From positions 7,440,001 to 7,504,000 of the forward strand of contig NC_072893.1 in the NCBI RefSeq assembly GCF_027943255.1: a stretch of 64,000 nt of DNA. Reading direction: 5' to 3'. A program made the translations under genes and the position numbers. A model generated the notes under the pieces. The model was not told where the DNA came from. It did no database searches and was given only the letters and a program-made list of their open reading frames with translations. Shown here in pieces: positions 1-11,847 of the stretch. Each line of letters opens with the position of its first letter. The first letter of the stretch is position 1. Source of the stretch: Anastrepha obliqua (taxonomy: Eukaryota; Arthropoda; Insecta; Diptera; Tephritidae).

Positions 1-790
1 ACCAGTTTCGACGATTTATTTATTTCTTATTTAATTTTAATACATTTTTATATAAAAATAGTTCATTAGCATCATATTACCATTTCAGCTCGGGGTGAAA
101 CATTGCTTCCTCAATAATACGTCTCCATTCTTCTCGACAACCCCCTTTTGCTCTATGTTGAGAGATTCTCATGTGATATGTCTCGCAACCATCGTCGCCT
201 TGGCCGGTCTCACTTTCTTGTTCCTTCAAGATTTGCTTCAAAAAATTTTTTGGTCGCTCTTTTGCTGCTCATTCTTAGGGCGGGTTCATACCACCGTAAT
301 CTCTGCGACTTTATAAACCGCCTTATATTTTGTGCCACGATTAAGTCACTGAGCTCGTGGTTATACCGTGTCATGTATTTCGTATTTTCTTAATTTATCT
401 TGAGGTTCGCTGGTCTTGCAGCTTGCATTAGCTGCACGAAAACGTGCTGAAGAGTCTCCTTACAAAAATAGTTCATTTCACCACAAAAGCCATACAAAAC
501 CAAGATTCAAACTTTGTGTATATTAATGGAAAAAATCAAAAAATCTTCATCAAAATTTCAACGCTACTTTTCAGAATATTTAGAACATTAACTTTCAAAC
601 GCGCAGGGTCATATGTTGGCTCATTTAATTTTGGTACAATAAATTGCAAGTTTGGGGTTGCTCAAAATCGCGTTAGTTTTTGACTTTTTTTTTCGTTCAG
701 ACAGTGAACATTAAATCAAATGACCGTTTTTGCTGTGCAAAAGTGATAAGAATGAAAGTGTCGTTTTACTTTTGCGTTTTACGTTGTTAT
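1..790. other. Unassigned AT-rich DNA
   Basis: I see no gene, repeat boundary or transposon motif here. Short open frames exist on the plus strand (about 95-316 and 444-683), but they have no recognisable motif and sit in AT-rich sequence where such frames arise by chance. The right part may belong to the decayed element that follows, since no boundary is visible between them. Confidence 0.4.
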
Positions 791-799
791 TTTGTAATT

Positions 800-2180
800 A
801 GAAATACTTCAAAACAAAGGTGCGTGGATTTTATTTTTACTTAATAAAAAGCAGCGTTACACAGACACGCGTCAAAATCAATCGACGTAATTTTTTGTAC
901 AAATCTGATGAAATGAAAAAGGATTTAATCCAAAAAATACATTTTTTTACTGTAAAATTAACGCAAAAGTGGAAAAAATGCCACAGAAAAAAAAATGTCT
1001 TTAACGATCAAAATCATGTGTGGCTAAATTCGGAGTTAGGGTTGGTGATAAATAGCATTCCCAAAAACGACACTACTGCCATTTTTGGTCGTCTGCGTCT
1101 GCCATTAAGCGAAAAATCAGAATTGGCAAAAGAAAAGAAGCTGCAGATCTTTCAACTGAGAGAGTCGAAACTAATATTCTTGTTCGTGCAGCAGCAACAT
1201 CGGCTCATAAGCAAGGGGATACCGATTTAGCTGCAATCCTGAGAGACAGTGTGGAAAGCCCAATACGGCTATTAAGAAATCCCCAACTCAACTTTCTGCA
1301 GATGAGGCTTTATCTTTCCTTCTTGAAAATAATTTTTCAAAACAGCGGCACAAGGCAATACGCTACGAAAATAAGTTAAGAAACTGCGACATTTATCCAC
1401 AATATTCTAAAATTTCAGCCGCTAAATTCAAATGCCGACCTCAGGGTATAGCAAAGCAAATGAGACCCTTGTAAAAGTTTCACTGCAATCTATTTTAGAG
1501 CATTCGGCTGAAAGAATTGTTGAGATGTAAAAAGAAGTTTTTCAAGCAATAATGGAAGAAGGGAGCCCGGATTTTTTGAAGTCTGAATTATTATTAAGCT
1601 GTGGATTTGATAGTAGTGCTGGTGAAGCTCAATTTAAGGTTGAGTTCGTCGAATAGCAATGGTGCCTCTCTTTTCGCTACTGCAGTAATTCCAATAAGGT
1701 TACTGCTCTTTTCGGGAAAACCAATTTTGACCAATCGCTCACCGCAATCTGTAAGATTTTGTCGGCCCATTAAACTGGAGTTCGTAAAGGAGACAAAATA
1801 AAGGAAGGAAGACTTGGCATTGAGAGAAGAAATTAACGCTTTGAAAAAATCTATGAATTTCAATTGGTGCTGGAAAATCTATTGAAGTATCATTTAAATT
1901 ATTTTTGACCCTAATTGATGGCAAAGAAACAACCGCACCAATAATCTGTTAGACGTATTTAATAGGGCTGTCGATACTTCAGATCTCTTAATTTCCACAC
2001 TATTCTTAAATAGATGCTTACAAAAGCACAAACGTTCCACACTTCCTTCAGAAGTAATTGAACTATGATATTATGTTGCGAAGAATTGAATCTTAGCAAC
2101 CATGAGGATGAAATTAATGAAAGTGAAGATGCCATATTTAACTTAAATTTACAAAATGAATTAGATTTAAGAAAATAATA
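800..2180 (+). pseudogene. Decayed uncharacterised repetitive-element ORF
   Basis: Broken coding sequence readable in all three plus frames in turn, so it holds several frameshifts and stops. In order one sees FGRLRLPLSEKSE near 1085-1123, TNILVRAAATSAHKQGD near 1173-1223, ADEALSFLLENNFSKQ near 1300-1343, CDIYPQYSKISAAKFKCRP near 1387-1443, then LLLSCGFDSSAGEAQFKVEF near 1589-1648 and SLFATAVIPIRL followed by SPQSVRFCRPIKLEFVKET near 1668-1797. This motif order resembles, from memory, a family of uncharacterised and very repetitive proteins in arthropods and cnidarians, probably encoded by a DNA transposon; I cannot name the superfamily. No reverse transcriptase motif is present. It cannot make a full protein as it stands. 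Confidence 0.5.
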
Positions 2181-2189
2181 ATGTTAATG

Positions 2190-3440
2190 GGTGACATTGG
2201 GTAAATGGGTTAATTTTAATTTATGGTCGTGAATGGGTTAAATTCCTTTTTTTTTAATTTATTACTTACTAGTGAATTGCTGACTAGTTTTGGTTTGAGT
2301 ATCATGATTTTCTAGCTGTAATTAATTCTGCACAGAAAAAGTAGTATTCGACCCATAGTGCAGTGTTGGGAGTTTTCTTTTAATTATTTAAATTATTTTA
2401 CTAATATATTAAAATTAAAAACGAAATATCCATTATTCGTTATATGGAAAAAATGCTCAAGACGGCCTGCAAAAAACTGCGCGCTTACCAATTTCAAAGG
2501 GAATCTTTAGGCTAGCAGCTTAATAAGACTTTCGCAACGCTAATTAAGCCATAATAATAAAAATAAAATACACACAAAATCAGCAACATAAGTTTCTTTA
2601 TCACAACAAAAGTGCTCCCTAAACACGCGTGACACGACGCGTTGAAACTACATTTTACCTTTTTATCAGGCCATATCTGGCCACACGGGCTTAGCTGGCT
2701 ACTGGCTTACCATTTAGTATGGTTGGTTAGACAGCTGAACGCAATGACCGCCAAGTGACCAAAATGCTTTAATACCGAACAACAAACAACAGCCGAAAGC
2801 GGATAGTGAGTGGAAGCTCCCACAAGTGAGGGGTAGGGGTCTAAAAAAGTACAAAAGTTACCATTAGCGTGGACCGTCGACAGCCACATTTCGGTTGTTT
2901 AGCCATTTAGTGGGAATAACTTCGCGCACACCAGCACCAGCACATAACTGCACATGCAGAAGAAAGAAAGTGGCATCGCACAGCAGGACAAAGTTTTTCC
3001 CGACTGGCCGGCGACTATTTATGCAGTTAGAGCCAAGGCAACTGGTCTTGCCTAGACCGGCATGCAAAGCAATTCGCAACATTTTTTATTTTTATTTTTT
3101 AATTGAAGTGAATATTCACACATATACACACACGAGAAAATCACTGTACATTTACGCTTACTTAAGGTGTGTGTATGTGCGTGTGCGTGTGTGGTCAGAT
3201 GTACTTTTAGCACGGTATTTGGGTAGTTAGTTTGGAGCCGTGGGTGCGAAACTCAGCTCTTGGGTATGAAAGAAGCAAGAAATGTTTTCTGAAACGATCG
3301 CCTTTCGGGCGTAGCAGACCTGTAGAAATATTTTTGAACCTAGTTTTACTATAGTCTGTGCAGATTATAATATCATGTTTTCTTTAATAAACAATGGCGC
3401 ATAGATTTCCTGTACATAACAGATCAGTTATTAACATTCT
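2190..3440. other. Unassigned DNA with a TG microsatellite
   Basis: No coding sequence recognised. The stretch has mixed composition and includes a short, impure TG/TGCG microsatellite near 3165-3195. It resembles ordinary fly intergenic or intronic DNA. Confidence 0.4.
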
Positions 3441-3442
3441 TT

Positions 3443-3905
3443 GGTAGGTAGGTGAAATGGTTAAAGTGCCAGTCTGGTACTCCTCAAGTAGCACTAAAGC
3501 GTCCATTAGACACCATTATGAGACCTCTAACGGGCAGATATCTACAGCCAGCCAGAGCTGTTGATCTAATGGAGAAGATTGATGGGATTTAGGTTGGCGC
3601 ACTGCCCCAGGCTGTCGAAGAAAGGAATGTCCAGTGACCTTAATCGTCTAGCTGCTAAACCTAGGCATTTATAGAGAACAACAGTCTCCTTCTCTGAAAG
3701 GTCTCCACAGTTTCTACAATGGGGGTTAAATGGTAACCCTAGCTTTTCCGCGTGTGTGCCAATCGTCCAGTGACCGGTAAACACAGCTACGAGCTTAGAA
3801 ATTGAATGGCGAGGAGTCCAAAGGACTTTCTGAGTCCATCGTATATTTCACTGGGGCCAAAGGGTTTTTGAAATAGCAGAAGGAGCATTCTTTCAGTGGG
3901 GCAAA
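3443..3905 (-). pseudogene. Jockey-type non-LTR ORF2, C-terminal fragment
   Basis: The minus strand encodes the end of an RNase-H-bearing non-LTR polyprotein. MFTGHWTIGTHAEKLGLPF is followed by a cysteine motif (CRNCGDLSEKETV, then a damaged second half) and by AARRLRSLDIPF; it ends near 3566. The C-x2-C...H...C segment is a zinc-knuckle-like tail typical of these elements. It is closely related to the copy at 40420-41475, where the second half of the motif (EHFLCKCPALASRRLRFL) is intact, so part of the motif is lost here. The 3' end carries a short tail (TACC repeats on the minus strand) at 3443-3452. The 5' part is missing, as expected of incomplete reverse transcription. Confidence 0.75.
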
Positions 3906-5645
3906 AATATTTGATTTAGGATGGCAAGTGCGTTAAGTGATTTTGTATTATCTGGTTTCAACGATGATAAGATTAATTTTTTCCTCTCAAACCCATGAAT
4001 AAAACAATTGATACTACATTAGAGATGATTAACGTAGCGATTCACCTGTCCATGTTGAACAATACGCTTACCAGTCGGGCAAGTTGACTGAGACTGTTAT
4101 ACATAGCCTTACGACAAAGATCGATAAAGCGTTGACTGGTAAAGCTTTCAGCTCGATTGAGGAAGGAATGATTAGGGAGGAAATAGATATACTAATTATA
4201 ATGTGGGTTCTCAACAATTATGAAGAAGAGGACAATAATCTTTGAAACTGGGCCGAAAAGATTATGTGTTCGATCAGCCAAAGAATGCCCCCAAGGAGGT
4301 GTTTTATCACCACTCCTTTAGCTATTGGCAATTGACGAGCTTTCACAAACTCTCGATGATCTCGGATACGAAGTTCGGGGCTTTGCTGACGATCTAGTTA
4401 TTAAAGTTAGAGGCAAGTTTGACTCTAATATATCCGATCGCATGCAACTAACTCCCGATATTGCGGTGTCAAGAGAAATGATTCTCGATAAATCCGAACA
4501 AAACATGTGTTGTACCCTTCACCCGAAGAAAGAAGCTAGGTTTACGGACCCTAAAAATAGGGAACGCAAGCTTAACTCTATCCGGGGATATAAGATATCT
4601 GGGAGCAATCCTTGATAAAACCTTGACCCGAAAAATCATTTATCGCCTTGAGAGCAAAATACACGTGTCAAAGGCTTTACGCTAAAATATAGGGTCTGTG
4701 ACTAAATATGATGGCATGGTCTTGTTAGACAAAAATAGAGCCAATAATCACCTACGCCTCTTTGGTGCGGTGGTCAAAAGTAGACCAAATTAAGACTCTA
4801 ATTTGTATCCAAAGGGTCGCCAGTCAGTGCAGCCTTAAGGCTTTCTAATCTATTTCATCTTAAAGAAGGCAATCTTACAGGTCATGAAAGAATTCTGGGT
4901 TCAATCCTAAACTCTCCGTGCCTTACGGTATAAGAAAAGCAACTAGTATTATTCAAGAACTTCAAGGCATCAGCAGTGATCACTCGTTGTGGAAAAATAA
5001 TGAAATATCTATAAAACAGAGCGCACAGGTGTAGTTTACAGATGGGTCCAAAATGGAAGACGGCAGGGCCGGGGCTGGAGTTGTCGGATCACACTTCAAA
5101 AAGGTAATTGCAATGGGAAAATGAGTTCCATTGTTCAGGCAGAGGTCCATGCCTTAAAGCTATGTGCCAGTCTTCGTCAAGCAGCTTTAAAATCGCTAGA
5201 TAGCTTCACATTTCAATCAAAGTTGGTCTGAGAATGTTTTAAAATTCTCAAAACTGTAGCATCAAGAAACTTTGTTACTCTGATGTGGGTATCGGGACAT
5301 GAGCGGCACGAATGAAATTGCGGACACTTTAGCAAAAGAGGCTGCAAACGCTCCCTTCATCGGTCCTGAACCTTTCTGCGAGGTAAACAATAAATTCAAA
5401 AGTGTTGTTGTTTTTGAGTGAGCGGAAACAACAAAGCCTAATCAAATACTGGAAAGCCCAAACCGGCATGCGGCAATCGAAAAGACTGATTGATCCAGAA
5501 CATATTGTATAAAGGTAGAGGCAGTCTGAAGTCTCCTGGTAGAAATTAAGTCTACAGCAGTTCTAGGATTTATTAACAGCCTAAAATTGTTTGAGTAGGC
5601 TACTTGGCTGCACAATATATCTTTTTAGGTCGCAGTGCACAAATA
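3905..5645 (+). pseudogene. Non-LTR retrotransposon RT to RNase H remnant
   Basis: Decayed polyprotein read across frames. Reverse transcriptase palm motifs are visible: AKECPQGGVLSPLL near 4275-4317 and then GFADDLVIKVRGK near 4380-4415, which contains the catalytic FADD. An RNase H region follows: a DGSKMEDGRAGAG-like start near 5040-5080, VQAEVHALKLCASLRQAALKSL near 5135-5200, and MWVSGHER near 5283-5306. Multiple stops and frameshifts make it non-functional. The 3' end (about 5570-5640) recurs in inverted orientation at 8920-8997, so both derive from one family; the RNase H part also matches the copy at 9609-10340. Likely Jockey- or I-type with RNase H; exact clade not settled. Confidence 0.72.
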
Positions 5646-5843
5646 GCCATTTTATAATAATAAAGTTTTTCGATAGGGTAAATAATTTTGCACCACCGTG
5701 TTCTAGGTTTTTTTTTTTAGCTGCATGAGAACTATCGATATCGAACCACAGTTTAACGGCTGAGAATGGAAAACTGTGTTAGTATTTCAATTCAGTAAGG
5801 TTTGGCAAGTCGTAAGAAATCGTTTAATGTCAGAATAACGCTG

Positions 5844-6663
5844 ATGCTTTCCATTTCAATTCAACCGGGCTATTCGGGACATGTTCTTCGATTTCGATGT
5901 AACTCAAATATGTTGCTCTCTGGTAAAAAAAATTTTTTTTTTCAGCATTTATCGGCAATTTTGTTTTTTGGCTCAAAATCGATTTTTTTTTAGTTATATA
6001 AGAAAATCTTTTTTAAAATGCTCATAACTTAGTCAAAAATGAACCGATTTTAATGATTTTGAGTTCAAAATGATCGTCATTACACGAGCGACTTCATGTA
6101 GAAACAATTGCAAAAAAGTAGTTGACAATTTTTTATTTTGCAAAAAAAAACAAAATCGAAATTTTTTCGAAATTCAATATTTCAAAAAGTGTATTTTTTT
6201 TAACCTTTTCCAAATCAAGAGGACATCTCAAACTTCAATTGAGCTGAATGCCCAGTAGCTAAAATGAGTTGTTTTTGGGTAATGAATTTTTGAGTAAAAA
6301 ACCTGTTTCACACTTTTTGTTTTTTGGAAAATAAAAAATGTTCAAATACTTTTTTGCAATTATTTCTACATGAAGGCATTCGTGTAAGTAATGATGATCA
6401 TTTTGAACCCAGAATCATTAAAATCGGTTCATTTTTGACTAAGTTGTGAGCATTAAAAAAAAATTCTTATATTATATATTATAATAAAAAAAAATCGATT
6501 TTGAGCCGAAGAACAAAATTGCCGATAAATCTTGAAAAAAAAATTTTTCGAGCGAACAAAGAAATACGTGTCTCATTATTTTGACCAGAGAGCATAATAT
6601 TTGAGTTACATCGAAATCGAAGAACCTGACCCGAATAGCCCGGTTGAATTGAAATGGAAAGCA
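5844..6663. repeat. Large imperfect inverted repeat (about 0.32-0.35 kb arms)
   Basis: The left arm (5844 to about 6165) reappears as reverse complement in the right arm (about 6318-6663). Landmarks: TGCTTTCCATTTCAATTCAA opens the left arm and its complement closes the right; ATTTATCGGCAATTTTG and GAACCGATTTTAATGATT recur in matching order. Arms differ by substitutions and indels, including an extra block near 6550-6590 in the right arm. The spacer is about 150 bp. It looks like a foldback-type or palindromic MITE-like repeat; I found no clear target duplication. Short open frames on both arms (5802-5993 plus and 6472-6756 minus) are the same repeat read twice, not genes. Confidence 0.75.
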
Positions 6664-6669
6664 CCCGCT

Positions 6670-8915
6670 TCCAAATAGTGGAGATGTGCTTTGAAAGAAA
6701 ATTAAATAAACTAAATCTGTTCGCGAAGTAAATATGTAGAGTACTGGCGGCATCATCGATTCTTATTTGTGGTTTATGGCGTCTCGAATTCTTAAATTGA
6801 AACCAAATGAAGAACCGCCTTTGAGATCAAATTGATATCAGTGCCGCTCAAGTTAAAAAACATAATTTTGTCATGCAAAAAATGGCCTATTGGTTGCGAC
6901 TGACACTATATATGACAAATTAGAGGTACTGTTGAGACTTAATTCTCAAGCAAGCTTCAAGTTGACAAAGGCTCTTCCTGTCTGTCGCAGGAAGATGTAT
7001 TGCACAGCATAGGTGCATTGTGGATCTCATGATATGATGAGCCTTCCACTTTTCAGATTTCTAAGCCTTATTAGACGAAGAAGACAATTCTTTTCACATG
7101 GAACTGAATAAATATATAACAATTAATCTTAAAAACGGCTTTTATTTTTCTAACGTAGAGAACAACGAGCCAAACTTGATCGAATTCTTGCAAAATATCG
7201 ATGAATTCAATTGTACAGCATTTTTTTAGTTGAACGCAAAATATATTTTATCAAAATCTTTGTGAATTTGTTCAGCTGTAGAAAAAATTTGGTCAAAATT
7301 TCTGTAAATTTGTTTAGCGGTATCCGTCCTTTTCAAAGAAGAATAAGACTGGGTATTAGTTTTCAGTCTTCTATAATCGGTAGCAGTATTTCAGCAAAAA
7401 AAAACTAAGAGGGCTGATAAATTCAAGGTCGATATTATTCAACTTTATCAGCGCTTTTTCAGCAGTAGTACTTTACCTTGAGGAGCTAAAAAGACTGTTG
7501 CTAAAGCTGCATTTGCGGCCTAACAAAGCAGTTAGACCCATTTTTTTTAAAGGAATAAATAAACGAATGCTAACAATTTGGAGAACAATTCGGCCCAAAC
7601 CCGTCTCAGTATCTATGCACTACGCCACCATTATTATTATTATTTTTATTTTTACAATCATATGTGTATGTTTGTGTGTGTGTGTGTATGTGTTCTACCG
7701 GATGGATGCGACTGTAATTGCGTTTTAAACATTAAAAACTGCTCACGCGATGAGTTAACATGAAAACTTTTTCAATGCATCAAACTAGTTGAAAAGAAAA
7801 AACGACCGAGAATTTGCAAAAAAAAACAAAAACAAAAACAACACCAAGCAAATACTAACAAATAACATTAGAAAAAATACACAAAAGTTCAACAAAACAA
7901 TTTCATGGTTTCTCGCTTTACGTTTTCATGCCATTTTCGCCGGATTTTAAGTTGGATTTGAGTACCGAGCGCAGAGAGTTTGGAGTTTGGAGTCTAATGA
8001 CGTGACCACAAAACGTAGTGCATGAAATTGTTAGTTCATACACACCTATACACATGCGCGTGGCTATGTCTGTCTTTGCTCATATCTATATGGGTGTGTT
8101 AGTGCGGAGATTTGGAGTGCAGAATGGGAAAAGAAAAAAAATTGCTACAACGAGTATTACAAGCGCCTGTGTTCGTTCATCATTTGCGCAATTCCTCCTC
8201 CATGCAAAGGCCGTTGTTTCCTCTTACACATACATATGCACATATACCCACTATCTCACTCATACACTGCACTTATCATCGCTCTCGGTAACAATTCAAT
8301 TTACCAAATTGTTAGCTCAACAAAAAATAGAATAAAATATACCACTGCGCTTCCTTAATTCGGTTATTTCAGTTTTACTAATTCTCTTTCCACTTAGCGC
8401 TTCCTGCTAGAATTTCCAAACAAAAAGAGTTAATCGAGAATAATTGAACATTTTCGGAATTTTTAAATTTGTTGGCAAGCAAATACATATTTATTAGCAA
8501 TATTAACTATAGCTGTTGCCTATGCGAAAGGGGTGAAGAGAGTTCAAATGGCATACACTTTAAATCAGCTCCTTCCATTAAGTCTTACTGGCATATCAAG
8601 ACATTATCCTCAAACTTTACAGGTGCGGTCTCACGGCACATACGAATTTTCGGTTAAAAAATATCAACTTATCGCAAAAATAAATCAGCTTATCACAAAG
8701 CCCAATTAGCTATTTCCTAACATGCTTTGATAAGCATCCAAAAAATCATCTATTCCAGCTGAAGACCTTACAAGAAATGGCTGACTTTTCCCATCTGCTT
8801 GATATGCGAATTTTTCGTTTTCTTTCACTTTAGGTTTGATTAAGTTAGACTCGGCTTATCCTGTAGGGTGCATATACCTAGATCAGAAATTAATCCACAG
8901 TGATTATTATTAACA
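6670..8915. other. Unassigned AT-rich DNA with microsatellites
   Basis: No gene recognised in 2.2 kb. It contains an ATT-rich microsatellite near 7630-7660, a TG repeat near 7670-7690, and an A-rich run of CAAAAACAAAAACAACA type near 7826-7850. The rest looks like ordinary fly non-coding sequence. Confidence 0.4.
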
Positions 8916-8919
8916 TTGA

Positions 8920-8997
8920 TTGGCTGTTTGTGCACTGTGATCTGAAGAGATCTATTGTGCAGCCATGTAGCCTACTCAAACAGTTTTAGGCTATTAA
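8920..8997 (-). pseudogene. 3'-terminal fragment of a non-LTR element
   Basis: Read on the minus strand, this 78-bp stretch matches the 3' end of the retroelement remnant at about 5570-5640: both contain AGCCTAAAA-TGTTTGAGTAGGCTAC followed by TGGCTGCACAATA and AGTGCACAAA. It is a severely 5'-truncated copy of the same family in the opposite orientation. Confidence 0.65.
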
Positions 8998-8999
8998 TC

Positions 9000-9608
9000 T
9001 ATATATATAAAAAGAAGTTACATTTCCTTGGTAATCTTATAACTCAAGAACCGCCGAACCGATTGACACAAAGAGTTCTTTTCTATCTTTGAGGAGTTGG
9101 TTTGTGTGAAGTTTGATTGAAATCGGTGCAGCCGTTCCTGAGTTATGACATTTTATGTGAGTAATGGTTTCCTCTCATACGAAATGTCTGTATGGGAAAA
9201 ACAACAACAAATACACAGCCGCTTATGAGCGTTTCTGTTGTACTGTTGTGGTTGTAAGGGTATTATGTTAATATTAATTTTGGACGAAAATATAATAAAA
9301 ACTGGAGCGTTCAAGGAACTGGAAAAACATTTTTAACTTTATTTATTTTAGCATAATTTATTTAGCGTAAAAAATTTAAATGGAAATTAAAGAATCAAAG
9401 TTTAATTACAAGTTTTTATCGGCTCTTTCACCTTACCTGTATACAGGTGACCACCACAATCAAATTTTAAAAAAGTACAGAAAAGGCTATTCTGACATCT
9501 TTAGAAAGTATGTTGAAAAAAATCAACTAATTCAACTGTTTAAACATTTTACGAGTTCTATAAAGAAAACTTAATATGAAAAATTTCTTGCGATATAAAA
9601 AAAACATT
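9000..9608. repeat. Probable interspersed repeat, class unknown
   Basis: Begins with a short TATA run, then sequence of the kind TTATAACTCAAGAACCGCCG and GAAATCGGTGCAGCCGTTCC, which from memory resembles widespread insect interspersed repeats. A 64-codon plus-strand frame (9380-9574) shows no known motif. I cannot assign a transposon class or give boundaries. Confidence 0.3.
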
Positions 9609-10340
9609 TTATGTATGGTGGTGCGAAGCCCACTGGGAAATGCTAGTAAATTCTAAAACTGTTGTAGGCTTAATTTCTACCAGGTGGTTTAGATCTATAG
9701 CCCCATTTCCCAGGTAATTTAGACTGTGCTGTGTCACTGCTGGGCAACCGCATAGAACATGTTTTGCTGTTTCTTGTGCCCCTTTGCAGAGTCTACAGCA
9801 ATCGTTTTCTATCGCACCTATCTTTTTCATGTGATAATTAAGTTTACAGTGCCCTGTTAGTAGTTCAGTGTAAATTGGTACTATATGTCCTTTCTGCTTA
9901 GGTGAGGGATTGCTTCTGCCTTTATCCGTTCTGGATCTAAGAGCCTTTTCGCCTTTTGAAGCTGTTATTTACCCCGCTGAAAGATTCAGGGCCTATGAAA
10001 TGAGTGTTTCCCCCCTTTTTCGCCAAAGTGTTCGCAATTTCATTCCCTTCGGGCCCCTAATGTTTCGGGACCCACATCAAGGTAACATCAAGTCTCTTGA
10101 TGCTAAGGTGTGGAGGATTTTAAAACAATCACAGACCAACCTTGATGTGAATGAGAAGCAATTCAGTGATTTTAGAGCTGCTTGACTGTCAGAGAGAATG
10201 TTAATATTGGCACCGCGCATGCCTCTCCGTAGACATTCGCTGGCACACAGCTCTAAGGCGTGGACGTCCGCCTGGAAAATAGTGATACCAAGTTTTTGTA
10301 TGGAGAGTTTAAGAACTTTATAGCTTGACATTAATACACA
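9609..10340 (-). pseudogene. Non-LTR ORF2: RNase H and zinc-knuckle tail
   Basis: Minus strand. From 10331 down: IFQADVHALELCASECLRRG and NINILSDSQAALKSLNCF, the RNase H segments that carry the glutamate (here aspartate in QADV, normally QAEV) and the second aspartate (SDSQ). After a frameshifted part comes the C-terminal cysteine motif CRLCKGAQETAKHVLCGCP (9609-9830), with EFTSISQWASHHHT at the end. The RNase H part pairs with the remnant at 3905-5645. Frameshifts around 9830-10077 and the missing RT make it a pseudogene. Confidence 0.75.
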
Positions 10341-11017
10341 GTTTAGAACATAAAAGTAGGCTGCACATTTTTTGATCTGCCACGCTTTTTAAGGTCGAAA
10401 ATGATGCAGAACCTAGCAGTTTATTCGTGATTTGCTGAGTGCGGAGCAGTGGCAGAGTGGATATACCAGAGTTTCTTTCGCGTTTCACTTTTTACTTTGC
10501 CACCGAGTTGTAGTGAATAGGAGTTTGTCAAGCATCAGGATCTGAAGCTGCTTTGATACAAAAGTTTTATTAGCTGATAAAAGTAGTTCAGGGTATTTCA
10601 AACTCGATAAGGTCAGTTCTGTGAAAAAAGGTGATTATATAAAAATTGTTTGTTGTTGTATTTGTTCACTCAATTTTCATATAATAAAAACGCTCTTTCA
10701 AAAGAAGCGCCCAGCTGTTGTTTTTTGTTTTGTAAAATTTAGATTCTTTCAAGTTTTTGGTCTCCCAGTCTTTTTTCTACCCTCCATAGATATATTTTTT
10801 CACCAACCTTTGAATTGTCTACACATTCGATCGATTATTTTCACCAAAAAAATAACGAATTTTACGCTATTTTCTTATTAAAGATCGACAATTTTCATAA
10901 TAAGTTTCAATAACTTTAACGCGTTGTTCTATCGTGTAAAATGGTACATCTGTCTGGGTGCCGTGTAGGAATTATTCATTACAGGCATCTGGGCATCACT
11001 TTTGAAGCAAGAATAAA
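10341..11017. other. Unassigned AT-rich DNA
   Basis: No recognisable coding sequence. A plus-strand frame at 10621-10881 (86 codons, rich in Phe, Cys and Ile) has the composition expected of translated AT-rich non-coding DNA and no motif. Confidence 0.35.
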
Positions 11018-11425
11018 CTTGAGGTTAGGTTAGGTTGGAGTGGTTGTCCTGTGGGTCACACTCAGGCTCATATCCCATTGTGATACCGCGTGGGGAGCTT
11101 TCCCTATTTCTCCTAAAACCAGTGTGTGCTTTTCAAATATTTTAGAATATCTCCTATTTCTGCAGAACTGACATCTTCCAAATCGCTAAAAAATTGCCTG
11201 CCTAGAATGTCACAGAATATGATTTCCACTTCCCATTTATTACCAGGATGGGTATATTTAGAACCCTTTTCCTGGTAAATGGGATAATAGTAGTTGTGGA
11301 AGGGTTGACTGATAATCCCTCTTTTCCACACCACTCCCAGGCTATATTTAAGGCATCCTGCATTAACTCCTATATGGTCTTTTCGTGGTTGCCTTTAATT
11401 ATAACAGAAAGATGACATTTCTGTT
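11018..11425 (-). pseudogene. Internally deleted Jockey-type ORF2 fragment
   Basis: Minus strand. The upstream part (about 11300-11425) reads ELMQDALNIAWEWCGKEGL then SVNPSTTTIIPFTRKR, the region just after the RT catalytic motif of Jockey/R1-type enzymes. A few codons later it passes directly into a C-terminal stretch, ILGRQFFSDLEDVSSAEIGD then LKYLKSTHWF (ends 11113). The RNase H and zinc-knuckle parts that should lie between are absent, so a large internal deletion is inferred. The 3' flank has the conserved GGTATCACAATGGGA-type motif (about 11075-11092) and a CCTAA-repeat tail at 11023-11037. Confidence 0.65.
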
Positions 11426-11847
11426 ACTATATTGTTTTATACCCTTATTGTTGAGGGTATAACCAATATTAGAAAATTCTTTTTAGAGTTCACTTAAGAA
11501 TTTATTTCGTGCTTACACATTTTAATTCATTAAATATATTTTAATAAAAAATTATTTAACGTCGAGAGCAAAATCTACCGAGCCTCAAAGGCTTTGCCTG
11601 AGACTAATTCAAACGCTTCATACAAGCGTCGAAAAATCTCACTCTATTAGATTAAAGAAAAATTCATAAAATATTGAAAATCCTTTTAAAACAGAACAAT
11701 TCGTGTAAAAAGTATTTTTTATTTGCTTTTTAACTTGTGTTAGATCACATTCATGTAAAAAGTGTAAAAAGAGAATTAGGTGTACATATTTGCATTGTTT
11801 TTTTGTTTTAGTAGTCAGTTTGAAATAATATTTTCTTGACTTTTTAA

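Noticed and set aside
6472..6756. Two long frames with near-identical protein text at 5802-5993 (plus) and 6472-6756 (minus), first taken as a gene pair
   Set aside because: They are the two arms of one inverted repeat translated on opposite strands.
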